A DNA stretch of 50,100 nucleotides from the NCBI GenBank assembly GCA_021736255.1, contig JAIPGG010000009.1, forward strand, positions 1 through 50,100. Reading direction: 5' to 3'. The translations under genes were made by a program, and so were the position numbers. Source of the stretch: Spirochaetales bacterium. GTDB taxonomy: Bacteria; Spirochaetota; Spirochaetia; JAIPGG01. The notes below the pieces were generated by a model that saw only the letters and a list, made by a program, of their open reading frames with translations, did no database searches and had not been told where the DNA came from. How positions within the stretch are numbered: position 1 is the stretch's first letter; the number at the start of each line of letters is the position of its first letter. Shown in pieces: positions 35,836 to 46,235 of the stretch.

Positions 35836-37080
35836 TTACCTCAGAAAATCGAGTAGGGTCGGCTGGAGTATTCGTCCTGCAGTACCCAAAGCCGCCTTAT
35901 GGGTATGCTCCAACATCTTCAGATCAGTGATCGCAGAAGCCATATCGGGGTCAGTCTCCCGGGAATATTGGCCTGTTATTTCGGGTATCTCAGACTGGAG
36001 CCGCTGGTAGGACATATTGATTCTCTGTTCCCGTCCACCGAGCTCTGCAACCTGCGAAAGCAGGTTGTTCATTGCCTTATCGATACCCTTCAAGGCTGAA
36101 CCGCCGACCTGTTCGTGATTCCCTTCGAGGAGATTGTCCCGCAGATTGATCACCATGTCGAAAAGTGAACCTCCGAATTTCCTGACCGAACTGTCGAGAT
36201 TTTCCGGCATTGTTCCATCCGGATCGACCACACCCAGATCCCGCATTACTGTTCCGCCTTCGCCGTCTTCTACCCAGAGTTGATGTGGAGTGGTTGTCTT
36301 GAGAACAAGAGAATTTTTTACCGGGTCCAGATTTGCCTTTACTGCAGCGTCCGAACTGTTGATCCGGTTCATAATAGCAGTTATGTTGTCTCCGGCTTTT
36401 AAATCGATCTTTGTATCGTCAATGATAATCGAGCTGTCTTCCTGTACAATATAGCCTGTTGCGTCGGGCTGGGCATACACTTCCTGATTTTCCGCCCAGA
36501 ACACCTCGTTCCCGGGGAAATTCATCGTGACATATTCATTGTCGCTGAGCTCGGCTTGGACCTTCTTGTTCGTCCCGAGGTAGTCCACATTTGTGATTAC
36601 CCGTTCGTTTGAACCGGGTATTCGTCCCATCCGGGTACGAAACGAGGTGCCCTCCACACTGCTTCCTCCAAAGAGATTCGACCCATCCCCTCCTTTGGCA
36701 TTGGCAATCAGGACAAGCTCTTCGAGAAGTTCGTTTACCTCAGTGCCCATCTTATTCAAATCGCTCTCTGCGTAGGTCCCGTTGCTTCCCTGTACAGCCA
36801 ACTCCCGTACCCGGTGGAGGATATCCACTGCCTCCTGCATATGGCCTTCGGCCACTCGGTTCCTGCTTCGGATCTGTTCGATATTTTCCGAGAACTGATT
36901 CATTCGACCGATCAGCGATTCGTATCGTACGGCATGGGCTGCAGCGATTGGATCGTCCCGTAATTCCTGGAGCCGAGTCTGTTCGGCTATACTGTTTTGG
37001 ACCTTGTTCATTTCCCACTGACGACGGAGCATGTAGAATTGCATGTCGTTATTGGGCATATTTGTACTGATTCGGTACAT
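35836..37080 (-). CDS. flgL: flagellar hook-associated protein FlgL
   Basis: MYRISTNMPNNDMQFYMLRRQWEMNKVQNSIAEQTRLQELRDDPIAAAHAVRYES; after flgK. Confidence 0.93.
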   Translation of the reverse strand: MYRISTNMPNNDMQFYMLRRQWEMNKVQNSIAEQTRLQELRDDPIAAAHAVRYESLIGRMNQFSENIEQIRSRNRVAEGHMQEAVDILHRVRELAVQGSNGTYAESDLNKMGTEVNELLEELVLIANAKGGDGSNLFGGSSVEGTSFRTRMGRIPGSNERVITNVDYLGTNKKVQAELSDNEYVTMNFPGNEVFWAENQEVYAQPDATGYIVQEDSSIIIDDTKIDLKAGDNITAIMNRINSSDAAVKANLDPVKNSLVLKTTTPHQLWVEDGEGGTVMRDLGVVDPDGTMPENLDSSVRKFGGSLFDMVINLRDNLLEGNHEQVGGSALKGIDKAMNNLLSQVAELGGREQRINMSYQRLQSEIPEITGQYSRETDPDMASAITDLKMLEHTHKAALGTAGRILQPTLLDFLR

Positions 37081-37085
37081 TCAGC

Positions 37086-38963
37086 TTATACCCCCATTCT
37101 ATTGATTATTGTATCAAGCATCCGCGTGTACTCGGTAATAAAACGCGCCGCTGCCGTATAGCCATGCTGGAATTTGATCATCTGGGCCATTTCCTCATCG
37201 ATGTTCACGCCTGAGAGCGATTCCCGCATGTCGCGGAGATCTTTCATGACAAGCTGTTCGGTATCCATAGCCCGCTCGGCTTCCTCGCCCTTCAGGGCAA
37301 CATCCGAAACCGTATCGGCAAAGTAATTATCGAAGGTTGTTGTCCGGCCGATCATGACCTCTGAGTTTCGGATTGACGCAATTTCGAGAGCTGCAGTATT
37401 GTCGCCGGGCTCTGCAGGTCTGCCGTTTTCGCCGAGTCCTGCGGCTATAGCACCCGGATCCTGCAGAAGATCTCGATTCACCTCGATCCAGCCGGAGGGA
37501 TGCGCAAGAGGAGCTACCGCGTAATCGAGTCCGCCGCCGCGAAGCGACAGAACAGCATCCTCGGTTTCCCAGTTGTACGCGCCTTCCGCACCGGATTCGG
37601 TCAGCATCCCCGCATAGCCGGTAAGAAAACTACCGGAATCCTGCAGAGAACGTATAACGAAATCCGGATTCTCGGAATCGGCGGCAGGGGTAGCCTTTAC
37701 CTCCAACCGGCCGGAGCGGTCGAGTCTTGCAACGACCTCCGCACCGGATGTATTGACCCGCTGGATCAAATCTTCAACAGTATCGGTGGAGTAATAATCT
37801 ACTTCGATCTGCTGATCCGGTCCGGGAAGGGTAATCGTACCCTCGAGACCGATTTGCTGCTGCGCTTCGAGCTCATTTACCCCGGTGATTCGAAAAATAT
37901 AGGAAGAATCGTACTCACCGTCTCCGCTTCGATCGTAGTTACCGGCAATATTTCCTATAAAAGGATATTCTTCGAAGAAATTGACGTTCCGCTCTCCATT
38001 TTTTCCGGTACCGGCGCGGTGTACCTCGTTTACCAGATCCACCATGTTCATGGTCATCATGTCGAGTTTCTGAATTTCGTCCCGCACATCTACATCACGT
38101 AATTCCACTAAGGCTGCAAGCCTGCCCCCGCGGAATGTTGCATCAGTTCCGTCATGCTCCCAGACCACCCGGGAATACCCGTCGTTTTCCGCTCCTGCCT
38201 CCAAGGCAAAATTCCGGGAAATCCTTCCCTGTACCAGGTGCATTCCGCCGGTATGGATAGTGTATTCATCCGGATCGCGGTCGTCGATGCTTATATCAAT
38301 TATCTTGGAAAGTTCTTCGGACAAACGGTCGCGCTGGTCCAGAAGGTCATTGGGGTTATCTCCGAGGGCTTCTACCTTCACTATCTGTTGGTTCAATGAT
38401 GCTATACGGTTGGTCAGATCGTTTACCTGTCGAACCGTAGCTTGAACATCATCCTCGAGCATGTCCCGGATCTGTTTGAGACTCTGGTACCTATTATGAA
38501 TACCGTCGATCAGGCTCTGGCCCCGCTGCAATACGGTACGCCTGGCGGCAGATTCAGAAGGACGGAGGGAGAGCTCCTGCCAGCTGTTCCAGAACTTATC
38601 CATCAATGACCGGACAGAGCTTTCTCCGGGCTCATTATAGACCTGTTCCATCATGAGAATGTAATTGTCCCGGGTTTCCCAGTAGCCCTCGCCATTTGCC
38701 CGGGATATGATTCGTCCCTCGAGAATCATGTCCCGAACCCGTTCGATACTCGAGACATCGACGCCTTGGCCGATTTGTCCAGGTGTCATCTCTCGGTTCA
38801 TAGCCGGATCGTAGATCGGATCGCTTGGCTTCATTCGTACCTGCTGCCTGCTGTATCCCTCTACCGAGGCATTACTGAGATTATGTCCGACGGTATGAAG
38901 CCCTTGCGTGTGGGCAAGGATGCTTCGTTTTCCAATTTCAATTCCTGCAAAGGTTGATTGCAT
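37086..38963 (-). CDS. flgK: flagellar hook-associated protein FlgK
   Basis: GLHTVGHNLSNASVEGYSRQQVRMKPSDPIYDP...GVNIDEEMAQMIKFQHGYTAAARFITEYTRMLDTIINRMGV. Confidence 0.95.
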   Translation of the reverse strand: MQSTFAGIEIGKRSILAHTQGLHTVGHNLSNASVEGYSRQQVRMKPSDPIYDPAMNREMTPGQIGQGVDVSSIERVRDMILEGRIISRANGEGYWETRDNYILMMEQVYNEPGESSVRSLMDKFWNSWQELSLRPSESAARRTVLQRGQSLIDGIHNRYQSLKQIRDMLEDDVQATVRQVNDLTNRIASLNQQIVKVEALGDNPNDLLDQRDRLSEELSKIIDISIDDRDPDEYTIHTGGMHLVQGRISRNFALEAGAENDGYSRVVWEHDGTDATFRGGRLAALVELRDVDVRDEIQKLDMMTMNMVDLVNEVHRAGTGKNGERNVNFFEEYPFIGNIAGNYDRSGDGEYDSSYIFRITGVNELEAQQQIGLEGTITLPGPDQQIEVDYYSTDTVEDLIQRVNTSGAEVVARLDRSGRLEVKATPAADSENPDFVIRSLQDSGSFLTGYAGMLTESGAEGAYNWETEDAVLSLRGGGLDYAVAPLAHPSGWIEVNRDLLQDPGAIAAGLGENGRPAEPGDNTAALEIASIRNSEVMIGRTTTFDNYFADTVSDVALKGEEAERAMDTEQLVMKDLRDMRESLSGVNIDEEMAQMIKFQHGYTAAARFITEYTRMLDTIINRMGV

Positions 38964-39006
38964 ACTATTTCCTCGACAGCTTCGCTGTACTGATCCTTAA
39001 GGCGGA

Positions 39007-39507
39007 TCAGCCGTTCCGGTTGAGTACCATAGATCGACTGTCTGCATTTTGAGCGGTACCGTGTCTCGAATAGAGCCGGCCCTTCCGGTACGGATAGAGT
39101 TCTCCAAGCATTTCCCTGACCACATCGGTCGTTGTCTTGAGGTAATCATCCATGGCTTCCGTCTCGCATTTCATCGAGAGAACAGCCATCTTGAGCTTCC
39201 TGTACAGATCAGTCAATTCATTGCGCTGATCCGGCTCCATCTTTCCCATGACCTCGTAGGGGCCTGCATTTTTTGCGAGTCCATAGCCTTCGGCCAATTT
39301 TGCAAACACTTCCGCACGTTCGGTTTCGAATTCCTCCATCCGTCCAGAGAGATGATCCATACGCCAGATCGTCGCCTCAAGACCACCCCATTCGCGTTTA
39401 AACAGGTAATCTTTCAAGAGCTCCTCTTCCCGCTGAAAGGATTTAAAGAGATCGATTTGAAGGGTTATCGCCCGTTTTAGTTTACCAATCAAATTCCTGT
39501 TTTCCAT
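39007..39507 (-). CDS. flgN: FlgN-like flagellar chaperone
   Basis: 166 aa helical protein directly upstream of flgK; YGLAKNAGPYEVMGKMEPDQRNELTDLYRKLK. Confidence 0.72.
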   Translation of the reverse strand: MENRNLIGKLKRAITLQIDLFKSFQREEELLKDYLFKREWGGLEATIWRMDHLSGRMEEFETERAEVFAKLAEGYGLAKNAGPYEVMGKMEPDQRNELTDLYRKLKMAVLSMKCETEAMDDYLKTTTDVVREMLGELYPYRKGRLYSRHGTAQNADSRSMVLNRNG

Positions 39508-39513
39508 CGGCGG

Positions 39514-39540
39514 TTCCTCCTTTTGTCATTATCGGAGGAA
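39514..39540 (-). promoter_or_regulatory. hairpin sequestering the flgN Shine-Dalgarno
   Basis: Minus strand TTCCTCC-N13-GGAGGAA, 7-bp perfect stem; right arm is the SD. Confidence 0.5.
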
Positions 39541-39620
39541 TAAAACGGGATATAAGGGGAATTATCTCTGCTTTGCCGCAAGAACGGCAAGAACAGGGGC
39601 AAAACAGGGAAACAGCCGGT

Positions 39621-40973
39621 TCAGGAGTTTCTGTCGAGCAGTTTTCGGTCTCTTTGGAGGGTCGGATTATCCGGGAAAAGACGCATCCCTCTCTCGAGCA
39701 CATCCCGCGCCTGGTCTATGTGCCCCGAATTGAACAAACCGGCAAATCTATTATGAATATCTACCACAGCGTTTTTCCGGTAAACCCGGATTTGGCGTTG
39801 AATCCGCTTTTCTTCGAGCACTTCCGCAGGCAGTGATTCGAGATATTTCACCGCTTCGAGGTAGCCCTCCCCCTCTTCAGCTATAAGCTGCGCCCTGCGG
39901 GCATAGATATAGGTGTATAACCCACTGATATCGGCGCCTCGGGCATAGGGACGCTGCTTTTGATCATCGAGAAACCGGCGGGCCTTCTCGAGGCTCTGAA
40001 GTGAAAGCGGTTCGGCAAGAAAGATCATCTTGTTGTTGATGAAAGCCTCCACAAGCTCCGGAAGGTTTTCTATCTGTCCATACCGGTCATACACGCGGCT
40101 GAGAAAATCAAGACCGGCTGAATAGTTTTTCTCCAGATTCAACATGGCGGAGTAATTTCCGAATGACTTCGCAAGATCGCTTTTCGCTTCTTCCGTCTGC
40201 AACAGATGATAACGGTCGACTGCAAGGGGTACAGCCTTATCATACTTCCCCTTCCGTTCGAGCAGCGAGATCCGGTTCTGCAGCAGAAACGAGAGAAGTC
40301 CTCTCTTATCGGTGGTTGTTCGTTTCCGGTAATTGGAGGGAGGCACATACCGGAAACCGGTCTTTCCCGAGAATTCATCCTCGAATTCCATTTTTCGACC
40401 GGGATCGAAACCGTAGCGGCTCGTCGTTTCCACATCTACCGGGCCCTCCGGCAGAGCGACGGAACAGAAGGCATGATCGCTCGTATGTACGGTATTGATT
40501 TCAAGTCCGAGCTCTTCTCCGATGACGGTGTACACTATTGCTGAGGAAACACAATTGTGCACCCCGCCCTCGAGCAGCACATGAACCTTTGTTTGCTCTT
40601 CAACATAGCGGCGGAACAGCGTATCATGGAGAAAGGTGAGCAGGGCCTCTCCCTTCTTGTAGGGATCGGAGATAGAACCGAGTTCGCTACGGCTTTTACT
40701 GATAAGCGACCGGAATCGCTGTTCGGCCTTTCTCTGTTCCCGCTGGTTCGCACCCGAGAGATAAATGGAAGCCTCTATGAGTTTATCCGGAGAGATGGGC
40801 GTGTCCTCCTGCACAAGATCAGTTATGTACGGGTCCGGGGTTAACCGCGGGCTCTTATCCTCCTCGGCAAAGGCCGGAAAACCCTGGAGAACGAGAAGAG
40901 CTGTTGCCGCAAGCATAGGAAAGACTGTATATTGAAAAAGAAATCTTACGCTACGTATACTAAGAACTCTCAT
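39621..40973 (-). CDS. secreted transglutaminase-like protein with TPR-like C terminus
   Basis: Signal peptide; VHVLLEGGVHNCVSSAIVYTVIGEELGLEINTVHTSDHAFCSVALPEGPVDVETTSRYG (Cys-His-Asp arrangement). Start is 40973 (ATG) or the longer 41009 (TTG). Confidence 0.75.
   Translation of the reverse strand: MRVLSIRSVRFLFQYTVFPMLAATALLVLQGFPAFAEEDKSPRLTPDPYITDLVQEDTPISPDKLIEASIYLSGANQREQRKAEQRFRSLISKSRSELGSISDPYKKGEALLTFLHDTLFRRYVEEQTKVHVLLEGGVHNCVSSAIVYTVIGEELGLEINTVHTSDHAFCSVALPEGPVDVETTSRYGFDPGRKMEFEDEFSGKTGFRYVPPSNYRKRTTTDKRGLLSFLLQNRISLLERKGKYDKAVPLAVDRYHLLQTEEAKSDLAKSFGNYSAMLNLEKNYSAGLDFLSRVYDRYGQIENLPELVEAFINNKMIFLAEPLSLQSLEKARRFLDDQKQRPYARGADISGLYTYIYARRAQLIAEEGEGYLEAVKYLESLPAEVLEEKRIQRQIRVYRKNAVVDIHNRFAGLFNSGHIDQARDVLERGMRLFPDNPTLQRDRKLLDRNS
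40932..40961 (+). promoter_or_regulatory. trxB promoter inside the 5' coding region of the divergent gene
   Basis: TTGAAA (40932-40937), 18 bp, TATACT (40956-40961). Confidence 0.6.
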
Positions 40974-40988
40974 GGAGGAAAGATACTC

Positions 40989-41969
40989 ATGGACCTTAAG
41001 CTCGATCAACAGTCAACCGGGGAAAATAAACCAAAAGAAACGGAAAAAGACCTCATTATAGTAGGAGCAGGCGCCGGGGGGCTTGCCGCCGCTCAGTACG
41101 GTGCGCGGGCAAACCTGCGCACCTTGGTTATCGAAGAACTCGCAAGCGGAGGCCAGGCGCTGAATATTGACGGACTGGAAAACTATCCGGGTTTCCCGGA
41201 ACCGGTCAACGGCTTCGAACTCTCCCAGCAGCTGGAACAGCAGGCAAAGAACTTCGGGGCGGAAATCCTGATGGGCACGGCTACCGAAATAACGAAAAAG
41301 GGTAATACATTTACCGTGAAAACAACCATGGGGGATTACACCGCCCCTACCGTTATTGCAGCGACGGGGTCAAAACACCGCCTCCTCGGGATTCCCGGAG
41401 AGAAGGAGTTTTCCGGCCGCGGGGTTTCATACTGTGCAACCTGTGACGGACCCTTTTTCAAAAACAAAAAGATGCTGGTGGTAGGCGGTGGTGATGCCGC
41501 GTGTGACGAATCGATGTTTCTTTCGAAGCTTTCCGACAAGGTCGTCCTCGTACACCGCCGGGACAGATTCCGGGCTCAGAAATCCCTGGCCGACCGTGTT
41601 CTTCACAACGAGAATATCGAAACCCGATTCAATACCGTCCCCGTGGAAATTCGGGGAGAAAACAAGGTTGAAAAGGTGCTATTGAAAAACAGCGAGACCG
41701 GTGAAGAATACGAAGAGGCTTTTGATGCAGTTTTTGTGTTTATCGGCTCCATTCCCCAGAATCAGCTCTTTCCGGACACAGAAAAAGACGAAGTCGGCCA
41801 CATCCTGACAAACCAGCGGATGGAAACAAATGTCCCGGGGATGTATGCCGTTGGAGACCTGCGTTCGACCCCCTTTCGACAATTGGTCGTAGCCGCCGGA
41901 GAAGGGGCAATCGCCGCCCACTCCGCATCCCAGTACATCGACGATTTAGAGGGTCAGGCTTACGAATAA
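40989..41969 (+). CDS. trxB: thioredoxin reductase (FAD/NAD(P)-dependent)
   Basis: DLIIVGAGAGGLAAAQYGARANLRTLVIEE, GVSYCATCDGPFFKNKKMLVVGGGDAACDE, YAVGDLRSTPFRQLVVAAGEGAIAA. Confidence 0.93.
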   Translation: MDLKLDQQSTGENKPKETEKDLIIVGAGAGGLAAAQYGARANLRTLVIEELASGGQALNIDGLENYPGFPEPVNGFELSQQLEQQAKNFGAEILMGTATEITKKGNTFTVKTTMGDYTAPTVIAATGSKHRLLGIPGEKEFSGRGVSYCATCDGPFFKNKKMLVVGGGDAACDESMFLSKLSDKVVLVHRRDRFRAQKSLADRVLHNENIETRFNTVPVEIRGENKVEKVLLKNSETGEEYEEAFDAVFVFIGSIPQNQLFPDTEKDEVGHILTNQRMETNVPGMYAVGDLRSTPFRQLVVAAGEGAIAAHSASQYIDDLEGQAYE

Positions 41970-41994
41970 CCCGCGCCGCCTCAGGCTGCTGCCA

Positions 41995-43683
41995 TTGATC
42001 CTGAAAACTGCGGCGGCAGTCTGGATACTCACCTCAGTTACTCTCTCCGCCCAGAGCAGGCCGGAAACAGGCAGCAGCCTGTTCTGGACGGAAACTCCCG
42101 CCGAGCAACTTGTCGAACAACTGATTTCGACAATGAACGATGATCAGATTCTTTCCCAGGTGCTTATGCTCGGATATCGGGGAATGAAGCCCTCCCCGGA
42201 TATATTGACATGGATAGAACAGCGGGGAATCGGCGGGATCAAGATATTCGGCTGGAACACGGGAAATCTTCCTGAACTTGCCGCCGGTATAAAAACTATG
42301 CAGAAGGGGGCTGTAGAATCAAAAAGCGGTATACCGCTTTTTGTTGCCACCGACCAGGAAGGCGGCTGGGTCCGTCATGTCAAGGACACAACCTCCCGAA
42401 CTCCCGGCAATATGGCCCTCGGAGCATCCGGCCTTCCCTACGATGCCTATATGACCGGGTATTATATCGGGCAAGAACTGCGTATTCTCGGTATCAATAT
42501 GAATTTCGCTCCTACCGTCGACGTTTATTCCAATCCCGAGGCCCATGTAATCGGTCCGCGGGCTTTTTCCTCCGACCCGGTGGCCACAGGCACACTCGGA
42601 ATGGCCTACATGCACGGAATGGAGAAGGCCGGTGTTATCAGTACCGCCAAGCACTTCCCCGGGCACGGTGGTGCGGAGGTCGATTCTCACGGCGCCCTCC
42701 CGAAAATCAATGTTGATATGGAAACCCTCTGGGAACGGGACCTGGTTCCTTATCGAATGACTGTAAAAGAAGGGCTGTCCGCCATAATGGCCGGCCACCT
42801 CGCCTTTCCCAACATCACCGGAAACGACATGCCCGCAACCCTTATTCCTTACTTTGCAAAGAACGTTTTGAGAGAACGCCTAGGTTTCGACGGCATCCTG
42901 ATAACCGACGATCTTTTAATGCAGGGGGCATTGCAAACAGGCCTACCGATAGAAGAGATCTGTGTGCAGGCTTTGAAAAGCGGCAACGACATGATTCTTC
43001 TGTCCAGCACCCCCGATCCAAACGGTTCTCTTTGGCGCCGCCTTCGAGAGGAGTACAGGAGAAACAGCGATTTCAGGGAACAAATCCTCGAATCCGTCAG
43101 GCGCATCCTCCGGGTAAAACTCGAAAACCTTAGGAACGACAATGCTGTTCCTATCTTTCCGGATCCCGGGCGGGTATATGAGCGAATTCCCGATTCCGAA
43201 GGAACCAATTTTTTCTTCCAGCAGGCACACCGCAGCGTCTCTCTTATCCGGAATGACAGGGTCCCCTACCAACCGGCGAAAAACGAACGCGTGCTGCTTG
43301 CAGGACCGTTTACCGCATTTCTCCGGACCGGCAGCAGGGTCTATCCGTCGGCCGACACCTACTATTTTCCCTACACGCCCTTTTATTCCGCATCGACCGA
43401 AGAAAAAAACCGTATCGCAGAGGCGGCCGGGTCATACGACACGGTCATTTTCTGTCTGGCAAATCCAAGCAGTCTCGAGCTCCTGGAAACCATTGCTAAA
43501 AAAAACCGGAATGTCATCGTCATTTCCGCCCTTACCCCGGTATATCTTCGAGAGATTTCCTGGGTCGGCACGGCAATTGCGGCCTACGGTTACGACACCC
43601 CTTCCTTTGAGGCCGCCTTTTCAGTCCTCGAGGGGGAAATTGAAGCTTACGGGTCGACTCCCATTCCCATGCAAACCCCTTAA
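41995..43683 (+). CDS. glycoside hydrolase family 3 (beta-N-acetylhexosaminidase-like), secreted
   Basis: PLFVATDQEGGWVRHVKD, NMNFAPTVDVYSNPEAHVIGPRAFSSDP, STAKHFPGHGGAEVDSHGALP, FDGILITDDLLMQGAL; start codon uncertain. Confidence 0.9.
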   Translation: MILKTAAAVWILTSVTLSAQSRPETGSSLFWTETPAEQLVEQLISTMNDDQILSQVLMLGYRGMKPSPDILTWIEQRGIGGIKIFGWNTGNLPELAAGIKTMQKGAVESKSGIPLFVATDQEGGWVRHVKDTTSRTPGNMALGASGLPYDAYMTGYYIGQELRILGINMNFAPTVDVYSNPEAHVIGPRAFSSDPVATGTLGMAYMHGMEKAGVISTAKHFPGHGGAEVDSHGALPKINVDMETLWERDLVPYRMTVKEGLSAIMAGHLAFPNITGNDMPATLIPYFAKNVLRERLGFDGILITDDLLMQGALQTGLPIEEICVQALKSGNDMILLSSTPDPNGSLWRRLREEYRRNSDFREQILESVRRILRVKLENLRNDNAVPIFPDPGRVYERIPDSEGTNFFFQQAHRSVSLIRNDRVPYQPAKNERVLLAGPFTAFLRTGSRVYPSADTYYFPYTPFYSASTEEKNRIAEAAGSYDTVIFCLANPSSLELLETIAKKNRNVIVISALTPVYLREISWVGTAIAAYGYDTPSFEAAFSVLEGEIEAYGSTPIPMQTP

Positions 43684-43736
43684 CTCACCTCTTTGAATCG
43701 CCCGAGAACCAGCCGCCTTTACTATGAACCCCCTCT

Positions 43737-44672
43737 TTGCCATCAATATCCGCTATGATACGATACCGTTTTATGGGAAAAGCCTGGTCAGTAATGAAAA
43801 CCAAACATCTCGATCCTATTATCTCTTTCTCTGCAAAGGAAGAACCTGTAAGCACCGCTGTTTCCTGGCGGCTGGAAAGCGGGACCCGGAAAGGATTACG
43901 AGACCCTTCAGCCGAGCGCGTTTTATTTCATGAAAGCGATGGAGCGATAGACGGGATTGTTTATCTTAACCGCAGCGGCCTTATTCTTCCTCTGTTCAAG
44001 GATCGGCAAGGGTCACAAAAACAACTGCCTCCCGACAGCGATATGCTCCGCCCGCTTTTCCGAAGGTATCTGCACTCGGTACATTCGATCATGGGCCGGC
44101 AGTGCGATGTTACCTCCCTCAACCCGCTCATTGGACAAAATATCCGAAAGGCAATTGATTATCATTTTCTTGCGGACGATCGGATGGAAAAAACAGAGAT
44201 CATCGACCGGGTATTACCGGGACCTCCCCAGCCTGAAATCGAAATACACCGGGCAAAACCTACCGACACAGACAAACTTTTCGAACTCCATAAGGGTTAT
44301 GAAATGGAGGAGGTCCTCCTCGATCCAGATTCTTTCAATCCAACGGCTTCCATGATGCAGCTCAAGCGGCAGCTTCAGGAACAGATTGTTTTTTACGGAA
44401 CCATCGGGAAAACTCCGATAACGAAGGCCGGAACCAATGCCATTGGCTGGCGCTATGCTCAGATCGGCGGCGTGTACACTGTTCCCGAATACCGGCGCCG
44501 GGGATATGCAGCACAGGTCGTCAGATCGCTCATGGCGCTCCTCGAGAAGGAACGCAGGCTTCACAGCTGCTTATTCGTCAAGAAGAGAAACAGAGGGGCA
44601 ACAGAACTCTATCGGGCTCTCGGTTTCGAAGAAAGAGAACAGTTTCGAATCACCTATTATCATCCTCACTGA
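43737..44672 (+). CDS. GNAT family N-acetyltransferase
   Basis: AIGWRYAQIGGVYTVPEYRRRGYAAQVVRSLMALLEKERRLHSCLFVKKRNRGATELYRALGFEEREQFRITYY; start may be further downstream (MKTKHLDP). Confidence 0.85.
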   Translation: MPSISAMIRYRFMGKAWSVMKTKHLDPIISFSAKEEPVSTAVSWRLESGTRKGLRDPSAERVLFHESDGAIDGIVYLNRSGLILPLFKDRQGSQKQLPPDSDMLRPLFRRYLHSVHSIMGRQCDVTSLNPLIGQNIRKAIDYHFLADDRMEKTEIIDRVLPGPPQPEIEIHRAKPTDTDKLFELHKGYEMEEVLLDPDSFNPTASMMQLKRQLQEQIVFYGTIGKTPITKAGTNAIGWRYAQIGGVYTVPEYRRRGYAAQVVRSLMALLEKERRLHSCLFVKKRNRGATELYRALGFEEREQFRITYYHPH

Positions 44673-44731
44673 GGAGGTTTATTGTTTTCGGCCGGATTAG
44701 AAAATCTTGAATAAGGGCTGAAGGAGGCCTC

Positions 44732-46225
44732 ATGCCGTATCGAATACTTATGGTCTCGAGCGAGGCTACCCCGTTTGCCAAAAGCGGAGGTTTGGCAGAA
44801 GTCGTCTCGAGTTTGTCCCGTTCTCTTGCAGAAATGGGACATGACGTGCGAATCGTTCTGCCCAGATATTATGCGGTCGATCTGGAGGGACTCGAGAATT
44901 TGCAAACGCCCCTTGCCGTACCCATCGGACTGGGAGAGGAATGGGTCGGGGTTTTCCGTGCTCAACTTCCCGGCAGTAGCGTTCCGGTATATTTTCTCGA
45001 TCACCAGGGACTGTTCGGCAGAGCCGGCCTCTACGCGCCCCCCGGCGGCAGCGATTTTCCCGACAACGCTCGTCGATTCACCCTCCTGGACCGAGGAGCC
45101 TTTCAACTCGCAAAAATGCTGAACTGGTATCCGGACATATTTCATGCTCATGACTGGCAGGCCGGACTTGTACCGCTCTATCTTCAAACCTGGGAATCCC
45201 GGGAACCGTTCAACCGGTCGGCCTCGGTATTCACGATACACAACATCGGCTACCAGGGGCACTTTCCCGCGGAGGATCTGAATAACATCCAGATAAGCAG
45301 CAGTGATGCATCCAGACTGGGACTTGCAACCGGTTCAGGAATCAATTTTCTTCATGCCGGGCTCCAGAGTTCCGACCTGATAACGACCGTATCTCCCCGT
45401 TATTCCGAGGAAATAAAAAGTCCTTCTATGGGGTTCGGGATGGATGGAATCCTCAGACGGCGCAGCCAAGACCTTTTCGGAATCCTGAACGGGATCGACT
45501 ATGATGATTGGAATCCGGAGACCGACGAGTATTTACCGGCCCATTATAGTGAAGAGGATCTTTCCGGAAAAGTCGATGTCAAAAGGGCACTGCAAAAGGA
45601 ATTCGGACTGCCGGTAGATCCGTCGGTGCCCCTGTTCGGAATGATAAGCAGACTGGCCGATCAGAAAGGCTTCGGCGAACTTTGCGGGCCTGCCTACGGG
45701 AGCCTGTATTCCATATGCCGGGATCACAACCTCCAGTTTATTATACTCGGCACCGGGGAGCAGTGGTGCGAACAGGAACTGAGAAATCTCGATGCTTCCC
45801 TGCCGAATCTACGGGCGGCTATCACCTTCAACAACAGGCTCTCCCACCTCATAGAAGGGGGCAGTGATTTTTTTCTGATGCCGAGCCGGTACGAACCCTG
45901 CGGTTTGAACCAGATGTATTCACTTCGTTACGGAACCTTGCCGATTGTGCGCCGAACCGGCGGGCTGGCAGACACCGTGGAACAATTCGACCAGGCAAGC
46001 GGCGAAGGGACAGGTTTTCTCTTTGACGATCTCAATCCCAAGAGTCTTTATGATGTGGTAGGCTGGGCCGTCTGGGCCTTTTACAATCACCCCGAACACA
46101 TTCGGAATATGAGACGGAGGGCAATGTCCCGACGTTTCAACTGGGAACGAGCTGCGGAACGTTATGCCGAACTATACACATGGGCTCTCGACAGAAGGGA
46201 AGGCCGGTTTTTCCGGAGCTGGTAG
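44732..46225 (+). CDS. glgA: glycogen synthase (ADP-glucose type)
   Basis: MPYRILMVSSEATPFAKSGGLAEVVSSLSRSLAEMGHDVRIVLPRY...FHAHDWQAGLVPLYL...MPSRYEPCGLNQMYSLRYGTLPIVRRTGGLADTV. Confidence 0.97.
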   Translation: MPYRILMVSSEATPFAKSGGLAEVVSSLSRSLAEMGHDVRIVLPRYYAVDLEGLENLQTPLAVPIGLGEEWVGVFRAQLPGSSVPVYFLDHQGLFGRAGLYAPPGGSDFPDNARRFTLLDRGAFQLAKMLNWYPDIFHAHDWQAGLVPLYLQTWESREPFNRSASVFTIHNIGYQGHFPAEDLNNIQISSSDASRLGLATGSGINFLHAGLQSSDLITTVSPRYSEEIKSPSMGFGMDGILRRRSQDLFGILNGIDYDDWNPETDEYLPAHYSEEDLSGKVDVKRALQKEFGLPVDPSVPLFGMISRLADQKGFGELCGPAYGSLYSICRDHNLQFIILGTGEQWCEQELRNLDASLPNLRAAITFNNRLSHLIEGGSDFFLMPSRYEPCGLNQMYSLRYGTLPIVRRTGGLADTVEQFDQASGEGTGFLFDDLNPKSLYDVVGWAVWAFYNHPEHIRNMRRRAMSRRFNWERAAERYAELYTWALDRREGRFFRSW

Positions 46226-46235
46226 ATGCGAACCG

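Noticed and set aside
44666-45262. Minus-strand ORF of 198 aa opposite glgA
   Set aside because: Antisense to well-conserved glgA.
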